Assembly (NCBI GenBank): GCA_017541265.1
Contig: JAFXZK010000011.1
Span: 1-34,405, forward strand
Reading direction: 5' to 3'
Origin: Bacteroidaceae bacterium
GTDB taxonomy: Bacteria; Bacteroidota; Bacteroidia; Bacteroidales; Bacteroidaceae
DNA length: 34,405 nt
Shown: in pieces, positions 15,120 to 22,244 of the stretch
How positions within the stretch are numbered: position 1 is the stretch's first letter
Layout: every line of letters begins with the position of its first letter
Made by a program: the position numbers and the translations under genes
Notes under the pieces: model-generated
What the model was told of the DNA's origin: nothing
The model's input: only the letters and a program-made list of their open reading frames with translations
Database searches by the model: none

Positions 15120-15815
15120 TTATTTGCGGAGTTTCTGAATGACGGGCAGCAGCAGGCTTTCCATAACGGCATAGCCATCAGCATTGGGGTGTACGCCGGG
15201 GTTGTCGTTGGCCAGTTCAGCCTTCATGGCAGTGCCTTCGGCATTGACCATTGCGCTGAAGTAATCGACGTACGGAATCTTGTTTGCTTCGGCATAAGCC
15301 TTGACGCGGGCGTTGAGGCTGCGAATCTTGTCCATGCTGTCGGTTACGGACGGACGCCAGCTAAAGCCGCCTGCGGGCAGGCAGCTGGTCAGGATGACCT
15401 TACACTTGTGGAAGCGTGCCAGCTCGACCATCGAGAGCACATTGCCGTAGGTCAGATCCTCGTTGTATTCGCCGGTGTTCTCTGCGATGTCGTTTGTGCC
15501 GTAGTTGATGACAACGACCTTTGGCTGGAGGTTGATGACGTCCTCGCGGAAGCGCAGGAGGAACTGGTATGAGGTCTGTCCGCCGATGCCGCGACCGATG
15601 AGGTTGTTGTCCTTGAAGAACTCAGGACGTGTGCGTGGCCAGCCGTCGGTGATGGAGTTGCCCATGAGAACGACGCGCTTCTCGCCCTTCTGGGGAGCGC
15701 CGAGTTCCTTGTTTGCGCCAGCGTAGCGCTTCCAGTTGGCAAATTCGTGTTTCTGTGCTTGGATGCCGAGAGCCATGCAGAGCAAGGCAATGGCGGTGAT
15801 GAGTCTTGTTTTCAT
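15120..15815 (-). CDS. SGNH/GDSL-family hydrolase, secreted
   Basis: A 231-residue protein with a signal peptide (MKTRLITAIALLCMALGIQA). The SGNH blocks are in order: VVLMGNSITDGW with catalytic Ser54, the Gly block RGIGGQTSYQFLLRF, the Asn block VVINYGTNDIAENTG, and the C-terminal His in NPGVHPNADGYAVM (His209). This arrangement matches the PAF-acetylhydrolase-like esterases frequent in Bacteroidetes, which deacetylate glycans or other esters in the periplasm or outside. The substrate is not predictable. It lies between the HIT gene (69 nt upstream, gap filled by an 8-bp array) and manC (5 nt downstream). Confidence 0.9.
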   Translation of the reverse strand: MKTRLITAIALLCMALGIQAQKHEFANWKRYAGANKELGAPQKGEKRVVLMGNSITDGWPRTRPEFFKDNNLIGRGIGGQTSYQFLLRFREDVINLQPKVVVINYGTNDIAENTGEYNEDLTYGNVLSMVELARFHKCKVILTSCLPAGGFSWRPSVTDSMDKIRSLNARVKAYAEANKIPYVDYFSAMVNAEGTAMKAELANDNPGVHPNADGYAVMESLLLPVIQKLRK

Positions 15816-15835
15816 GATTGTTGTTGTTATTAGTT

Positions 15836-15875
15836 GTCGTTATGACGTTATAACGTAATTTCGTTATGACGAGAA
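15836..15875. repeat. 8-bp tandem array, NNCGTTAT family, 5 units
   Basis: GTCGTTAT, GACGTTAT, AACGTAAT, TTCGTTAT and GACGAGAA, exactly 40 bp, lie just upstream of the SGNH hydrolase start, with the same final GACGAGAA unit as the array at 1718-1797. Confidence 0.88.
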
Positions 15876-15884
15876 TTTGTTTGA

Positions 15885-16277
15885 TTAGAACGCCTTGCGG
15901 ATGCTTTCGGCGATCTGCTCGAACTCCTCGGGCGTGAGCTTGAGGTGCGGATTGGTGAAGCGCATGTCGGCCTCGCTTTGCATCGGCACGAGGTGGATGT
16001 GGGCGTGGGGCACTTCGAGTCCGAGCACGCACTGTCCGACCTTGACGCAGGGGATGGCCTTCTTGATAGCCTTTGCCACCTTCTTTGCAAAGACTTGAAG
16101 TCCTGCCAGCTCATCGTCTTCGAGGTCGAAGATATAGTCAACTTCTCGCTTGGGAATCACGAGGGTATGCCCTTTCTGCAGGGGGCTGATGTCGAGGAAG
16201 GCGTAGTAGCGCTCGTCCTCAGCAATCTTGTAGCTTGGTATCTCGCCAGCCACGATACGGGAAAAAATGCTTGCCAT
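15885..16277 (-). CDS. HIT-family (histidine triad) nucleotide hydrolase
   Basis: A 130-residue cytoplasmic protein. It starts MASIFSRIVAGEIPSYKIAED, the standard N-terminus of Hint-type HIT proteins, and has FLDISPLQKGHTLVIPKRE and the histidine triad HAHIHLVP (His91, 93, 95). HIT proteins hydrolyse nucleoside phosphoramidates and acyl-adenylates as dimers. The C-terminal KLTPEEFEQIAESIRKAF helix is usual in Bacteroidetes members. It begins 8 nt after the greA stop; greA-HIT adjacency is common in this phylum. Confidence 0.95.
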   Translation of the reverse strand: MASIFSRIVAGEIPSYKIAEDERYYAFLDISPLQKGHTLVIPKREVDYIFDLEDDELAGLQVFAKKVAKAIKKAIPCVKVGQCVLGLEVPHAHIHLVPMQSEADMRFTNPHLKLTPEEFEQIAESIRKAF

Positions 16278-16285
16278 AGTCTTTT

Positions 16286-16753
16286 TTAGTCAAAGTTGAT
16301 GCTCATTACTTCGAGTTGGATGGTGCCCTGCGGCACTTTTATTTCGGCGATGTCGCCCACTTTCTTGCCGAGCAAGCCCTTTGCAATCGGTGTTTCCACA
16401 CTGAGCTTGCCGTTGCGGAAGTCGGCCTCAGTGGCACTGACAATCGTGTATTTCATCTTCATCTTGTTCTTCACGTTGCGCAGTTCGACGGTGGAGAGGA
16501 TCTGCACCGTGCTGGTGTCGAGGTGTGTGGTGTCAATAATCTTAGCCTCGATGATGGTCTTCTTCAGCATGGCTATCTCAGTCTCGAGTTTGCCTTGCCA
16601 TTCCTTTGCAGCGTCGTACTCTGCGTTCTCTGATAGGTCACCTTTGTCGCGTGCCTCTGCGATGGCAGCACTTGCGGCGGGGCGGTCGACGCTCTCCATG
16701 TGCTGCAACTTGGCTACAAGCTCGTCGTAGCCCTTTTGTGTCATATAAGCCAT
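16286..16753 (-). CDS. greA: Transcription elongation factor GreA
   Basis: A 155-residue protein of normal GreA size. The N-terminal coiled-coil starts MAYMTQKGYDELVAKLQHME and has the acidic tip region ARDKGDLSENAEYDAAKEWQ, whose Asp/Glu residues help RNA polymerase cleave backtracked RNA. The C-terminal FKBP-like domain shows VSATEADFRNGKLSVETPIAKGLLG and ends with IKVPQGTIQLEVMSI. It heads a minus-strand unit with HIT, SGNH hydrolase and manC. A -7 box lies at 16915-16922, giving a leader of about 155 nt that contains a short GC-rich hairpin (16826-16846). Confidence 0.97.
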   Translation of the reverse strand: MAYMTQKGYDELVAKLQHMESVDRPAASAAIAEARDKGDLSENAEYDAAKEWQGKLETEIAMLKKTIIEAKIIDTTHLDTSTVQILSTVELRNVKNKMKMKYTIVSATEADFRNGKLSVETPIAKGLLGKKVGDIAEIKVPQGTIQLEVMSINFD

Positions 16754-16825
16754 TTATAGTTATTGTTAGTTATACATTATCTATATTATATAAGGGCAAA
16801 GGTTGAGGAGCAAGCAAACTTCCTC

Positions 16826-16846
16826 TTTCTGCGCGAGGCGCAGAAA
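16826..16846 (-). other. GC-rich hairpin in the greA leader
   Basis: TTTCTGCGC and GCGCAGAAA pair perfectly around a 3-nt loop. On the mRNA strand a T-rich tract precedes rather than follows the stem, so it is not a standard terminator. It could influence greA leader structure. Nothing else was recognised in 16754-16914. Confidence 0.5.
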
Positions 16847-16914
16847 AAAAGAAGAATCCCGACCGCATAAGCCGGAACCCTCGTCCTTTTCCTTCTTCTT
16901 ATGTTTAGCGAATG

Positions 16915-16922
16915 CAAAGTTA
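16915..16922 (-). promoter_or_regulatory. -7 box for greA (TAACTTTG)
   Basis: CAAAGTTA on the plus strand is TAACTTTG on the minus strand, matching TAnnTTTG, directly downstream of the dprA terminator. Confidence 0.55.
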
Positions 16923-16955
16923 GGAAGAAATTTTGAATCTGCAAACTTTTCGCAT

Positions 16956-16999
16956 GAAAAAACGCCTGCCAAGGTAAAATTATATCTTATCTGACAGGC
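16956..16999 (-). terminator. Rho-independent terminator after dprA
   Basis: On the minus strand GCCTGTCA (16992-16999) pairs with TGGCAGGC (16964-16971), an 8-bp stem with one G-U pair and a loop of about 20 nt, followed by GTTTTTT. It lies about 43 nt beyond the dprA stop. Confidence 0.7.
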
Positions 17000-17041
17000 T
17001 TAACTGCCATTTTTGCCTCGAAAAGGAACCTTCCGGGGTGC

Positions 17042-18172
17042 TTATTGCCGGATTTTGTACTTGCCTCCGACAAGCATCTGCACAGCCCCTTTCATTTCGA
17101 GCGAAAAGAGGAGGCTCGACAGCTCACCAACAGGGATGTTCGTCTCGACAGCAAGGACGTTGAATTGCTTGCTGTCGTCCCGTGCAAGTGCCTGTAGGAT
17201 AAGCTGTTCCTGCTCGTTGAAATCGGCAAGGAACTCCTGCTGAATGCCTTCTTCGGAGAGTTGCTTCTGGTGCTGCACGTCGTCCGTCCAACCCATAGCG
17301 AGGCAGAAGTCTTCGGCACTGGTCAATAGTGTGGCGCAGTTCGAGAAGATGAGTTTGTTGCAGCCCGACGAGTAGGTGTCGTGGATGCGGCCCGGGAAAG
17401 CCCACACCTGGCGGTCGTAGCTCTGGGCGATATCTGCGGTGATGAGCGAGCCGCCTCTGGCTGCGCTCTCCACCACGATGACGGCATCCGCCACTCCTGC
17501 CACGATGCGGTTGCGCTGCACGAAGTTTCTTTTGTCGATTGCCGTTGCCGACATATACTCCGTCAGCAAGCCGCCTGCCGCCACCATCTGTTTCGCGGTC
17601 TCTCGATGGTGACGAGGATAAATCTGGTCGAGGCCGTGAGCAAGGACGCCGACGGTCTCCAAACCTTCCTCCAGGGCTGCCCGATGGCAGTTCACGTCCA
17701 CGCCGTAGGCCAGGCCGCTCACGACCAAGGCATCTGGGCAAAGCTGCTTCAGGTCACGGACGAACGAGTGGCAGAGGTCCTTGCCGTAGCCCGTGATTTG
17801 CCGTGTACCGACCATGCTGACGATGTGCCGCGCATTGAGGTCGGCTGTGCCGCGATAGTAAAGGAGAACCGGAGCGTCGGGACAGTCCTTCAGCCGTTGG
17901 GGATAGGTCTCGTCTTCCAAGCCCAGGCATTGAATTTTTCCCTTCCGGCAGAACGCAAGCTCCTCTTCGGCGCGTTTCAGATGGCTCTCCATCGAAGCCA
18001 GCGCGTCGAGCGTCTTTTGCGACGCCGAAGGCATCTGCTGCTTCATGGACTTGCGGTTCTCGAAGATGGCAGTTGCCGACCCCATTTCCTCGACAAGCTG
18101 ATGCAGGTTGGTGAGGCTCATCGCGGGCACCTGCGTCAGCGCCATCATGTATAAGGTTTCCTGTTCGGTCAT
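17042..18172 (-). CDS. dprA: DNA-processing protein DprA
   Basis: A 376-residue DprA/Smf. It loads RecA on incoming single-stranded DNA during transformation. An N-terminal helical region (residues 1-70) is followed by the Rossmann-like domain: IQCLGLEDETYPQRLKDCPDAP, LLYYRGTADL, the nucleic-acid-binding loop SMVGTRQITGYG, VVSGLAYGVDVNCHRAAL, GVLAHGLDQIYPRHH, LLTEY, RNFVQRNRIVAG and VVESAARGGSLITADIA. The C-terminal winged-helix-like part (about 300-376, ending LVGGKYKIRQ) is the DML1-type domain. Its ATG overlaps the thioesterase stop by 4 nt (ATGA), indicating translational coupling. A terminator follows at 16956-16999. Confidence 0.96.
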   Translation of the reverse strand: MTEQETLYMMALTQVPAMSLTNLHQLVEEMGSATAIFENRKSMKQQMPSASQKTLDALASMESHLKRAEEELAFCRKGKIQCLGLEDETYPQRLKDCPDAPVLLYYRGTADLNARHIVSMVGTRQITGYGKDLCHSFVRDLKQLCPDALVVSGLAYGVDVNCHRAALEEGLETVGVLAHGLDQIYPRHHRETAKQMVAAGGLLTEYMSATAIDKRNFVQRNRIVAGVADAVIVVESAARGGSLITADIAQSYDRQVWAFPGRIHDTYSSGCNKLIFSNCATLLTSAEDFCLAMGWTDDVQHQKQLSEEGIQQEFLADFNEQEQLILQALARDDSKQFNVLAVETNIPVGELSSLLFSLEMKGAVQMLVGGKYKIRQ

Positions 18173-18576
18173 TTCTCTTGGTAGTAGGGTTCAAGGTATT
18201 TCTCCAGGTCGAGGCAGCGGCTCAGCTTGCCGTGGACGAGGCAGACGACATCGACTGTGCCTCGGGCCGCCAGCTTCATGTCGGAAAGGCGGTATATGTC
18301 CTGGTGGAAGACGTAGCGGATGCCTTCCTGCTTGATGTTGAGGCAGGAGAGGAATTCATCGCGGCTGCGGAGCGGTGTCTTGTAGGCAATCGTGATACGC
18401 GCCACAACGGACACGATGTCCTGCGCCGTCATTTCGGCGAAGCTGATGCCTGCCGAGAGCAGGAACTCATGGCGCGTGTGCTCCATATAATGCTGGTAGT
18501 TGGCATTGTTGACGATGCCTTCGAGGTCGCACTCATAGTCGCGTACCTTCATCTTCAGTTCGTAAGCGTATTTCAT
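18169..18576 (-). CDS. Acyl-CoA thioesterase, 4-hydroxybenzoyl-CoA thioesterase (hotdog) family
   Basis: A 135-residue hotdog-fold protein of YbgC/FadM type. The motif RDYECDLEGIVNNANYQHYMEH contains the catalytic Asp-x-x-G-x-V-x-x-A-x-Y pattern, followed by RHEFLLSAGISFAEM and ITIAYKTPLRSRDEF, all standard in this family. It should hydrolyse acyl-CoA thioesters in the cytoplasm; chain specificity cannot be told. The last 4 nt overlap dprA. The gap of about 147 nt upstream, back to the DUF2851 gene, is largely taken by 22-bp repeats and I found no clear -7 box in it, so transcription from the DUF2851 promoter is likely. Confidence 0.92.
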   Translation of the reverse strand: MKYAYELKMKVRDYECDLEGIVNNANYQHYMEHTRHEFLLSAGISFAEMTAQDIVSVVARITIAYKTPLRSRDEFLSCLNIKQEGIRYVFHQDIYRLSDMKLAARGTVDVVCLVHGKLSRCLDLEKYLEPYYQEK

Positions 18577-18593
18577 TTCTGTGTGTGTTGGTC

Positions 18594-18682
18594 CATTGCT
18601 TTAGGTTCGTTCATTGCTTTGTCATGACTAAGCAATTGCTTCATCATGACCAAGCAATTGCTTCATCATGATAAAGCAACGG
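18594..18682. repeat. 22-bp tandem array with AAGCAATTGCTT palindrome
   Basis: Two nearly identical 22-bp units (18630-18651 and 18652-18673) each begin with the perfect 12-bp palindrome AAGCAATTGCTT and continue CATCATGA. A degenerate unit precedes them (18608-18629), with a further ATTGCTTT at 18595 and a partial unit after. The period equals that of the unrelated element at 7439-7563. Confidence 0.85.
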
Positions 18683-18723
18683 ACATAACGTGTTGTGTTT
18701 ATAATCTCTCCATGTCATTGTTG

Positions 18724-19941
18724 TCAAGTACCCTTTAAATATTCGTATCCGAACCTGCATCGGAGGCAGTCGATGCGGTCGCAGTACTGGCGTTTGAGCT
18801 GGATGAGCGCCTGGCTGTCGGCTGCCGTGCTGACCTTCAGACCGCAATCCTGCCACTGCCGCAGGATGTAGTTGTTCTCCGCGGGCAAGGTTTCCAGGAG
18901 GCGGATGGCTCGCTGGCAGATGTCCTCGTTGCTGGTGTGCCGGCCGTAGGCGAAGAGCAAAGGCACCACCGTATTGATGATGAGCAGGCGTCGGCTGGCA
19001 GCTGTGGTTCCCTTCACTTCCAGGCATTTTTGCAATTCCTCTATGCTCTTCGCCTCCAGCAGCTTGCTCATCTGCGTCTTGCCGCTGTGGTAGAGTTCCG
19101 CTATTTGCAGGATGCGCACGGAGGGGAAGTTGCCCGGGCGGGTGCGGAGGAAACGCCAGTCTTCCCGCTTCATCGGCTCGTCCAAGCTGAACTTGTGCCG
19201 GAGGAAGGCGAACTCCTGCTGGAGAAGCTCGACCTCCTTCGTGCTCTTCTGCGCTCCGACCTCTTTGATGAGACCCGCCATTCCGAGGAAGAGTGCCTCG
19301 ATCTGGAAGCGGTCGTCGCGGTGTTTGCCTGCCGCCGAGAGCGGAATCCTCATGGCCCAGCGCTCGAAGGCGTCGCCGTTGAGGCCGAAGCCGAAGCTGC
19401 GGCTCAGGGTGACAAACGTGGCGCGTTCCCAGTCGCCGCCAGTCCTCTCGGCCCTCTCGGCAACCTTTTCCGACCGCTCCTTCAGCCTCTCCACCAGCAA
19501 AGCGTCCATCCACTGGTGCGCCTTCATTGGCGGTATCGAAGGGATGATGCGGTGGCAGCGCGGATAGTCCTCCGTCCTGCAAAGCTCCTCATAACTCTGT
19601 CGAACCTTTTCAGGAATGTCGAGCCGTACCTGCGGCAACGTCTTTCCTTCCTGCGTCCTGACCGCTCCGTCAATTTCTCCTACGACGTGCAGGATGGCGC
19701 TGTTGTAGGCGGGGTCGCTGTCGTGACCGTGCCTGTACCAGTCCGACGAGCGCAGATGCACCTCGACATTGCCCGCCCAGAGCACACCGCCAAGCCGAAT
19801 CTTGGCGTTGAAGAAGTCGGGGCCTTGGTCGTGGTTGTGCAAACCCGGGTCGATGACCTCGACCGTCTGCCCGTCCTCCGTTGTGAGCGGTTTCAGGGGC
19901 AGTATCTTGTGCTTCCAAACATAGTGGAGCAGCCTTTCCAT
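18724..19941 (-). CDS. DUF2851 family protein
   Basis: A 405-residue protein matching the Bacteroidetes-wide DUF2851 family. Its start is MERLLHYVWKHKILPLKPL, followed by VEVIDPGLHNHDQGPDFFNAKIRLGG, WAGNVEVHLRSSDWYRHGHD, and ILHVVGEIDGAVR. The conserved Asp/Asn/His and VEVH positions resemble a nuclease-like fold, but no activity is established. The C-terminal half is helical and ends with a Cys pair (DCLRCRFGYEYLKG) as usual for the family. No signal peptide or membrane helix. It has its own -7 box at 19976-19983 and is divergent from dapB; the thioesterase and dprA follow on the same strand. Confidence 0.9.
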   Translation of the reverse strand: MERLLHYVWKHKILPLKPLTTEDGQTVEVIDPGLHNHDQGPDFFNAKIRLGGVLWAGNVEVHLRSSDWYRHGHDSDPAYNSAILHVVGEIDGAVRTQEGKTLPQVRLDIPEKVRQSYEELCRTEDYPRCHRIIPSIPPMKAHQWMDALLVERLKERSEKVAERAERTGGDWERATFVTLSRSFGFGLNGDAFERWAMRIPLSAAGKHRDDRFQIEALFLGMAGLIKEVGAQKSTKEVELLQQEFAFLRHKFSLDEPMKREDWRFLRTRPGNFPSVRILQIAELYHSGKTQMSKLLEAKSIEELQKCLEVKGTTAASRRLLIINTVVPLLFAYGRHTSNEDICQRAIRLLETLPAENNYILRQWQDCGLKVSTAADSQALIQLKRQYCDRIDCLRCRFGYEYLKGT

Positions 19942-19975
19942 CCTTATTTTTGCTCCGTTAACTTATTTTGTGAAA

Positions 19976-19983
19976 CAAAAGTA
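19976..19983 (-). promoter_or_regulatory. -7 box for the DUF2851 gene (TACTTTTG)
   Basis: CAAAAGTA on the plus strand reads TACTTTTG on the minus strand, about 34 nt before the ATG at 19941. Confidence 0.55.
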
Positions 19984-20005
19984 CGCAAAATCGCGCGAAA
20001 AGCAT

Positions 20006-20013
20006 TACTTTTG
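20006..20013 (+). promoter_or_regulatory. -7 box for the dapB operon (TACTTTTG)
   Basis: TACTTTTG followed by CA lies 22 nt before the dapB ATG at 20035 and back to back with the DUF2851 promoter, so the two divergent promoters share about 35 bp. Confidence 0.65.
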
Positions 20014-20034
20014 CATGAAAATTATTCTTAAGGT

Positions 20035-20748
20035 ATGAGAATTGCACTGATAGGCTACGGCAAAATGGGCCGTATGATAGAGGAAATTGCCCTTTCGCGC
20101 GGTCACGAAATCGTCAGCATCATCGACATCGACAATCAAGACGAGTTCGAGAGCGTGGCTTTCGCCAGTGCCGATGTCGCAATAGAGTTCACGACGCCCT
20201 GGACAGCCTACGATAACTACCTCAAAGCTTGGCGTGCAGGCGTGAAGGTCGTCAGCGGAAGCACGGGCTGGAAGAAAGAACATGGCGACGACGTGCGCAA
20301 GGCTTGCGAGGACGGCAAGACGCTCTTCTGGGCATCGAACTTCTCTGTGGGCGTCGCCATCTTCAGCGCCGTGAACGCTTATCTCGCGAAGATAATGAAC
20401 GGATTCGAGCAGTACGACGTGAACTTGGTTGAGACACATCACGTGCACAAGCTGGATGCCCCTTCGGGAACAGCCATCACGCTTGCCGAGCAGATTGTGG
20501 AGAACCTCGACCGCAAGGAGCGTTGGGGTCTGCACGAGACAGCTCCTGAGGTGCTCCGCATCGACGATATCCGCCGTGCAGAGGTGCCTGGCATCCACAC
20601 TATCACCTACGATTCGCCCGAAGACATGATAACCATCACCCACGACGCCCACTCCCGTCGGGGCTTCGCCCTCGGTGCCGTCCTCGCCGCAGAATACACA
20701 AAGGAGCATTCAGGGCTGCTCACGATGTCCGACCTCTTCAGCTTTTAG
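20035..20748 (+). CDS. dapB: 4-hydroxy-tetrahydrodipicolinate reductase
   Basis: A 237-residue DapB, second dedicated step of lysine and meso-diaminopimelate synthesis, NAD(P)H-dependent. The nucleotide loop IGYGKMGRM is at residues 6-14. VSGSTGW and ASNFSVGVAIF follow. The catalytic motif ETHHVHKLDAPSGTAITLAE has the proton donor His135/His136 and Lys139. The end HDAHSRRGFALGAVLAAEY is typical. It is slightly short, as usual for the Bacteroidetes form. First gene of a plus-strand operon; lepB begins 44 nt downstream across a 9-bp array. Confidence 0.97.
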   Translation: MRIALIGYGKMGRMIEEIALSRGHEIVSIIDIDNQDEFESVAFASADVAIEFTTPWTAYDNYLKAWRAGVKVVSGSTGWKKEHGDDVRKACEDGKTLFWASNFSVGVAIFSAVNAYLAKIMNGFEQYDVNLVETHHVHKLDAPSGTAITLAEQIVENLDRKERWGLHETAPEVLRIDDIRRAEVPGIHTITYDSPEDMITITHDAHSRRGFALGAVLAAEYTKEHSGLLTMSDLFSF

Positions 20749-20752
20749 ATAG

Positions 20753-20795
20753 CCCATAAACCCCATAAACCCCATAAAGCCCATAAAAACCCATG
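20753..20795. repeat. 9-bp tandem array (CCCATAAAC) ending in the lepB start codon
   Basis: CCCATAAAC, CCCATAAAC, CCCATAAAG and CCCATAAAAA are followed by CCCATGACC. The ATG of lepB (20793-20795) occupies the position of ATA in the repeat unit, so the start codon is one base away from the repeat consensus. Confidence 0.9.
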
Positions 20796-22244
20796 ACCAA
20801 GAAAAAGAAATACCAAGCCACAACAAAAGACTGGGCGAAAGCCATCATCTGGATTGCCCTCTACATTGCCTTCCTCTACTGGGTGGATGCCTGGTGGGGA
20901 ATCATCGTCATTCCCTTCATCTTCGACGCTTACGTCACGCGCCGCATCCCCTGGACTTGGTGGAAAAATGCCGAGAACCCTGTGGTGCGAACCGTAATGA
21001 GCTGGGTGGATGCCATCGTCTTTGCCCTCGTTGCCGTCTATTTCGTCAACATCTATTTCTTCCAGAACTATACCATCCCGTCGAGTTCGCTGGAGAAGAG
21101 CCTCCTCGTAGGCGACTATCTCCTCGTGAGCAAGATGAGCTACGGCCCCCGCGTGCCGCAGACGCCCTTGCACATGCCGTTGTGTCAGCATACCCTGCCC
21201 TTCGGTGGCAAGAGCTACATCGAGTGGCCGCAGTGGGAATACAAGCGCGTCACGCCCAAGCCCGTCACGCTGAACGACATCGTCGTGTTCAACTATCCTG
21301 CTGGCGACAGCATTGTCAGCAACCCCCGCTACCAGACGGAATACTATGCCATGTGCTATGGAATTGGCGCACAACTCTACCAGCAACAGACAGAAAGCGT
21401 GCCCCAACCGGAGAACATGACACCCCTGGAGCAGCGCAAATACTACAGCGCTGTGTATGAGTTGGGACGCCAATATGTCCGGCTTAACGAGCGTGACTTC
21501 GGCGAAGTGGGTTGGCGACCTGTTGACAGACGCGAGAATTATGTGAAGCGTTGCATAGGTCTGCCTGGTCAGACACTGGCGATTCGCAACCGCGTCGTGT
21601 ATCTCGACGGCGAAGAGAACCCTGCTCCAAAGAACGTACAGTTCAACTATCACGTCGACATGAACACCAGCTATCTCCCGGAGAAGCTTGTCTATGAGCT
21701 TGGACTCAGCATGAAAGACGTGCAGGACATGTATCAGACGGGTTGCATCCCCTTGACGCAAGCCGCCAAAGAGGCTTTGGAACAGCACACCGAATATGTG
21801 ACAAGCGTGACGCCTATCGAGAGCCGCGATGTGGAATCCCTTTATCCGCAGAACTGTTATACGGGTTGGACGTGCGACAACTACGGCCCCATTTGGATTC
21901 CGAAGAAGGGCGAGAGCATCAAGCTCACGTTGGAGAACCTGCCTGTTTACGAGCGTCCCATCCATGTTTACGAGGGCAACGACCTGAAAGTGACACCCGA
22001 GGGCGACATCCTTATCAATGGCGAGAAGGCTACGGAATACACCTTCAAGATGGATTACTACTGGATGCAGGGCGACAACCGCCATTGTTCCGCCGACTCG
22101 CGCTATTGGGGCTTCGTGCCCGAGGACCATATCGTGGGCAAGCCCATCTTTATCTGGCTCAGCACAGACGTAGACCGTCCCTGGTTCAGCGGACACCATA
22201 TCCGTTGGAACCGCCTCTTTAAGCTGGTCGATAATATCAAATGA
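20793..22244 (+). CDS. lepB: Signal peptidase I (large Bacteroidales form)
   Basis: A 483-residue membrane protease that removes Sec signal peptides. After a basic start (MTKKKKYQATTKDWAK) there are membrane helices at about residues 17-45 and 70-90. The catalytic Ser is in IPSSSLEKSLLVGDYLL (Ser99) and the general-base Lys in YVKRCIGLPGQTLAI (Lys252). The C-terminal box is YYWMQGDNRHCSADSRYWGFVP. Met, usual after the catalytic Ser, is Leu100 here. A long insert between the Ser and Lys boxes is normal for this phylum. The start codon lies in a 9-bp array, and the stop overlaps the next gene by 4 nt. The dapB-lepB-wbqC order is conserved in Bacteroides as I recall. Confidence 0.95.
   Translation: MTKKKKYQATTKDWAKAIIWIALYIAFLYWVDAWWGIIVIPFIFDAYVTRRIPWTWWKNAENPVVRTVMSWVDAIVFALVAVYFVNIYFFQNYTIPSSSLEKSLLVGDYLLVSKMSYGPRVPQTPLHMPLCQHTLPFGGKSYIEWPQWEYKRVTPKPVTLNDIVVFNYPAGDSIVSNPRYQTEYYAMCYGIGAQLYQQQTESVPQPENMTPLEQRKYYSAVYELGRQYVRLNERDFGEVGWRPVDRRENYVKRCIGLPGQTLAIRNRVVYLDGEENPAPKNVQFNYHVDMNTSYLPEKLVYELGLSMKDVQDMYQTGCIPLTQAAKEALEQHTEYVTSVTPIESRDVESLYPQNCYTGWTCDNYGPIWIPKKGESIKLTLENLPVYERPIHVYEGNDLKVTPEGDILINGEKATEYTFKMDYYWMQGDNRHCSADSRYWGFVPEDHIVGKPIFIWLSTDVDRPWFSGHHIRWNRLFKLVDNIK

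Noticed and set aside
16826-16846. GC-rich hairpin as terminator of greA or dprA
   Set aside because: On the minus strand the T-run precedes the stem and on the plus strand an A-run follows it, so neither direction fits a rho-independent terminator. The hairpin at 16956-16999 fits dprA better.
18594-18682. Possible CRISPR-like array (regular 22-bp units)
   Set aside because: The repeats are contiguous with no unique spacers of about 30 bp, and no cas gene is in the window. The same applies to 7439-7563 and 33525-33643.
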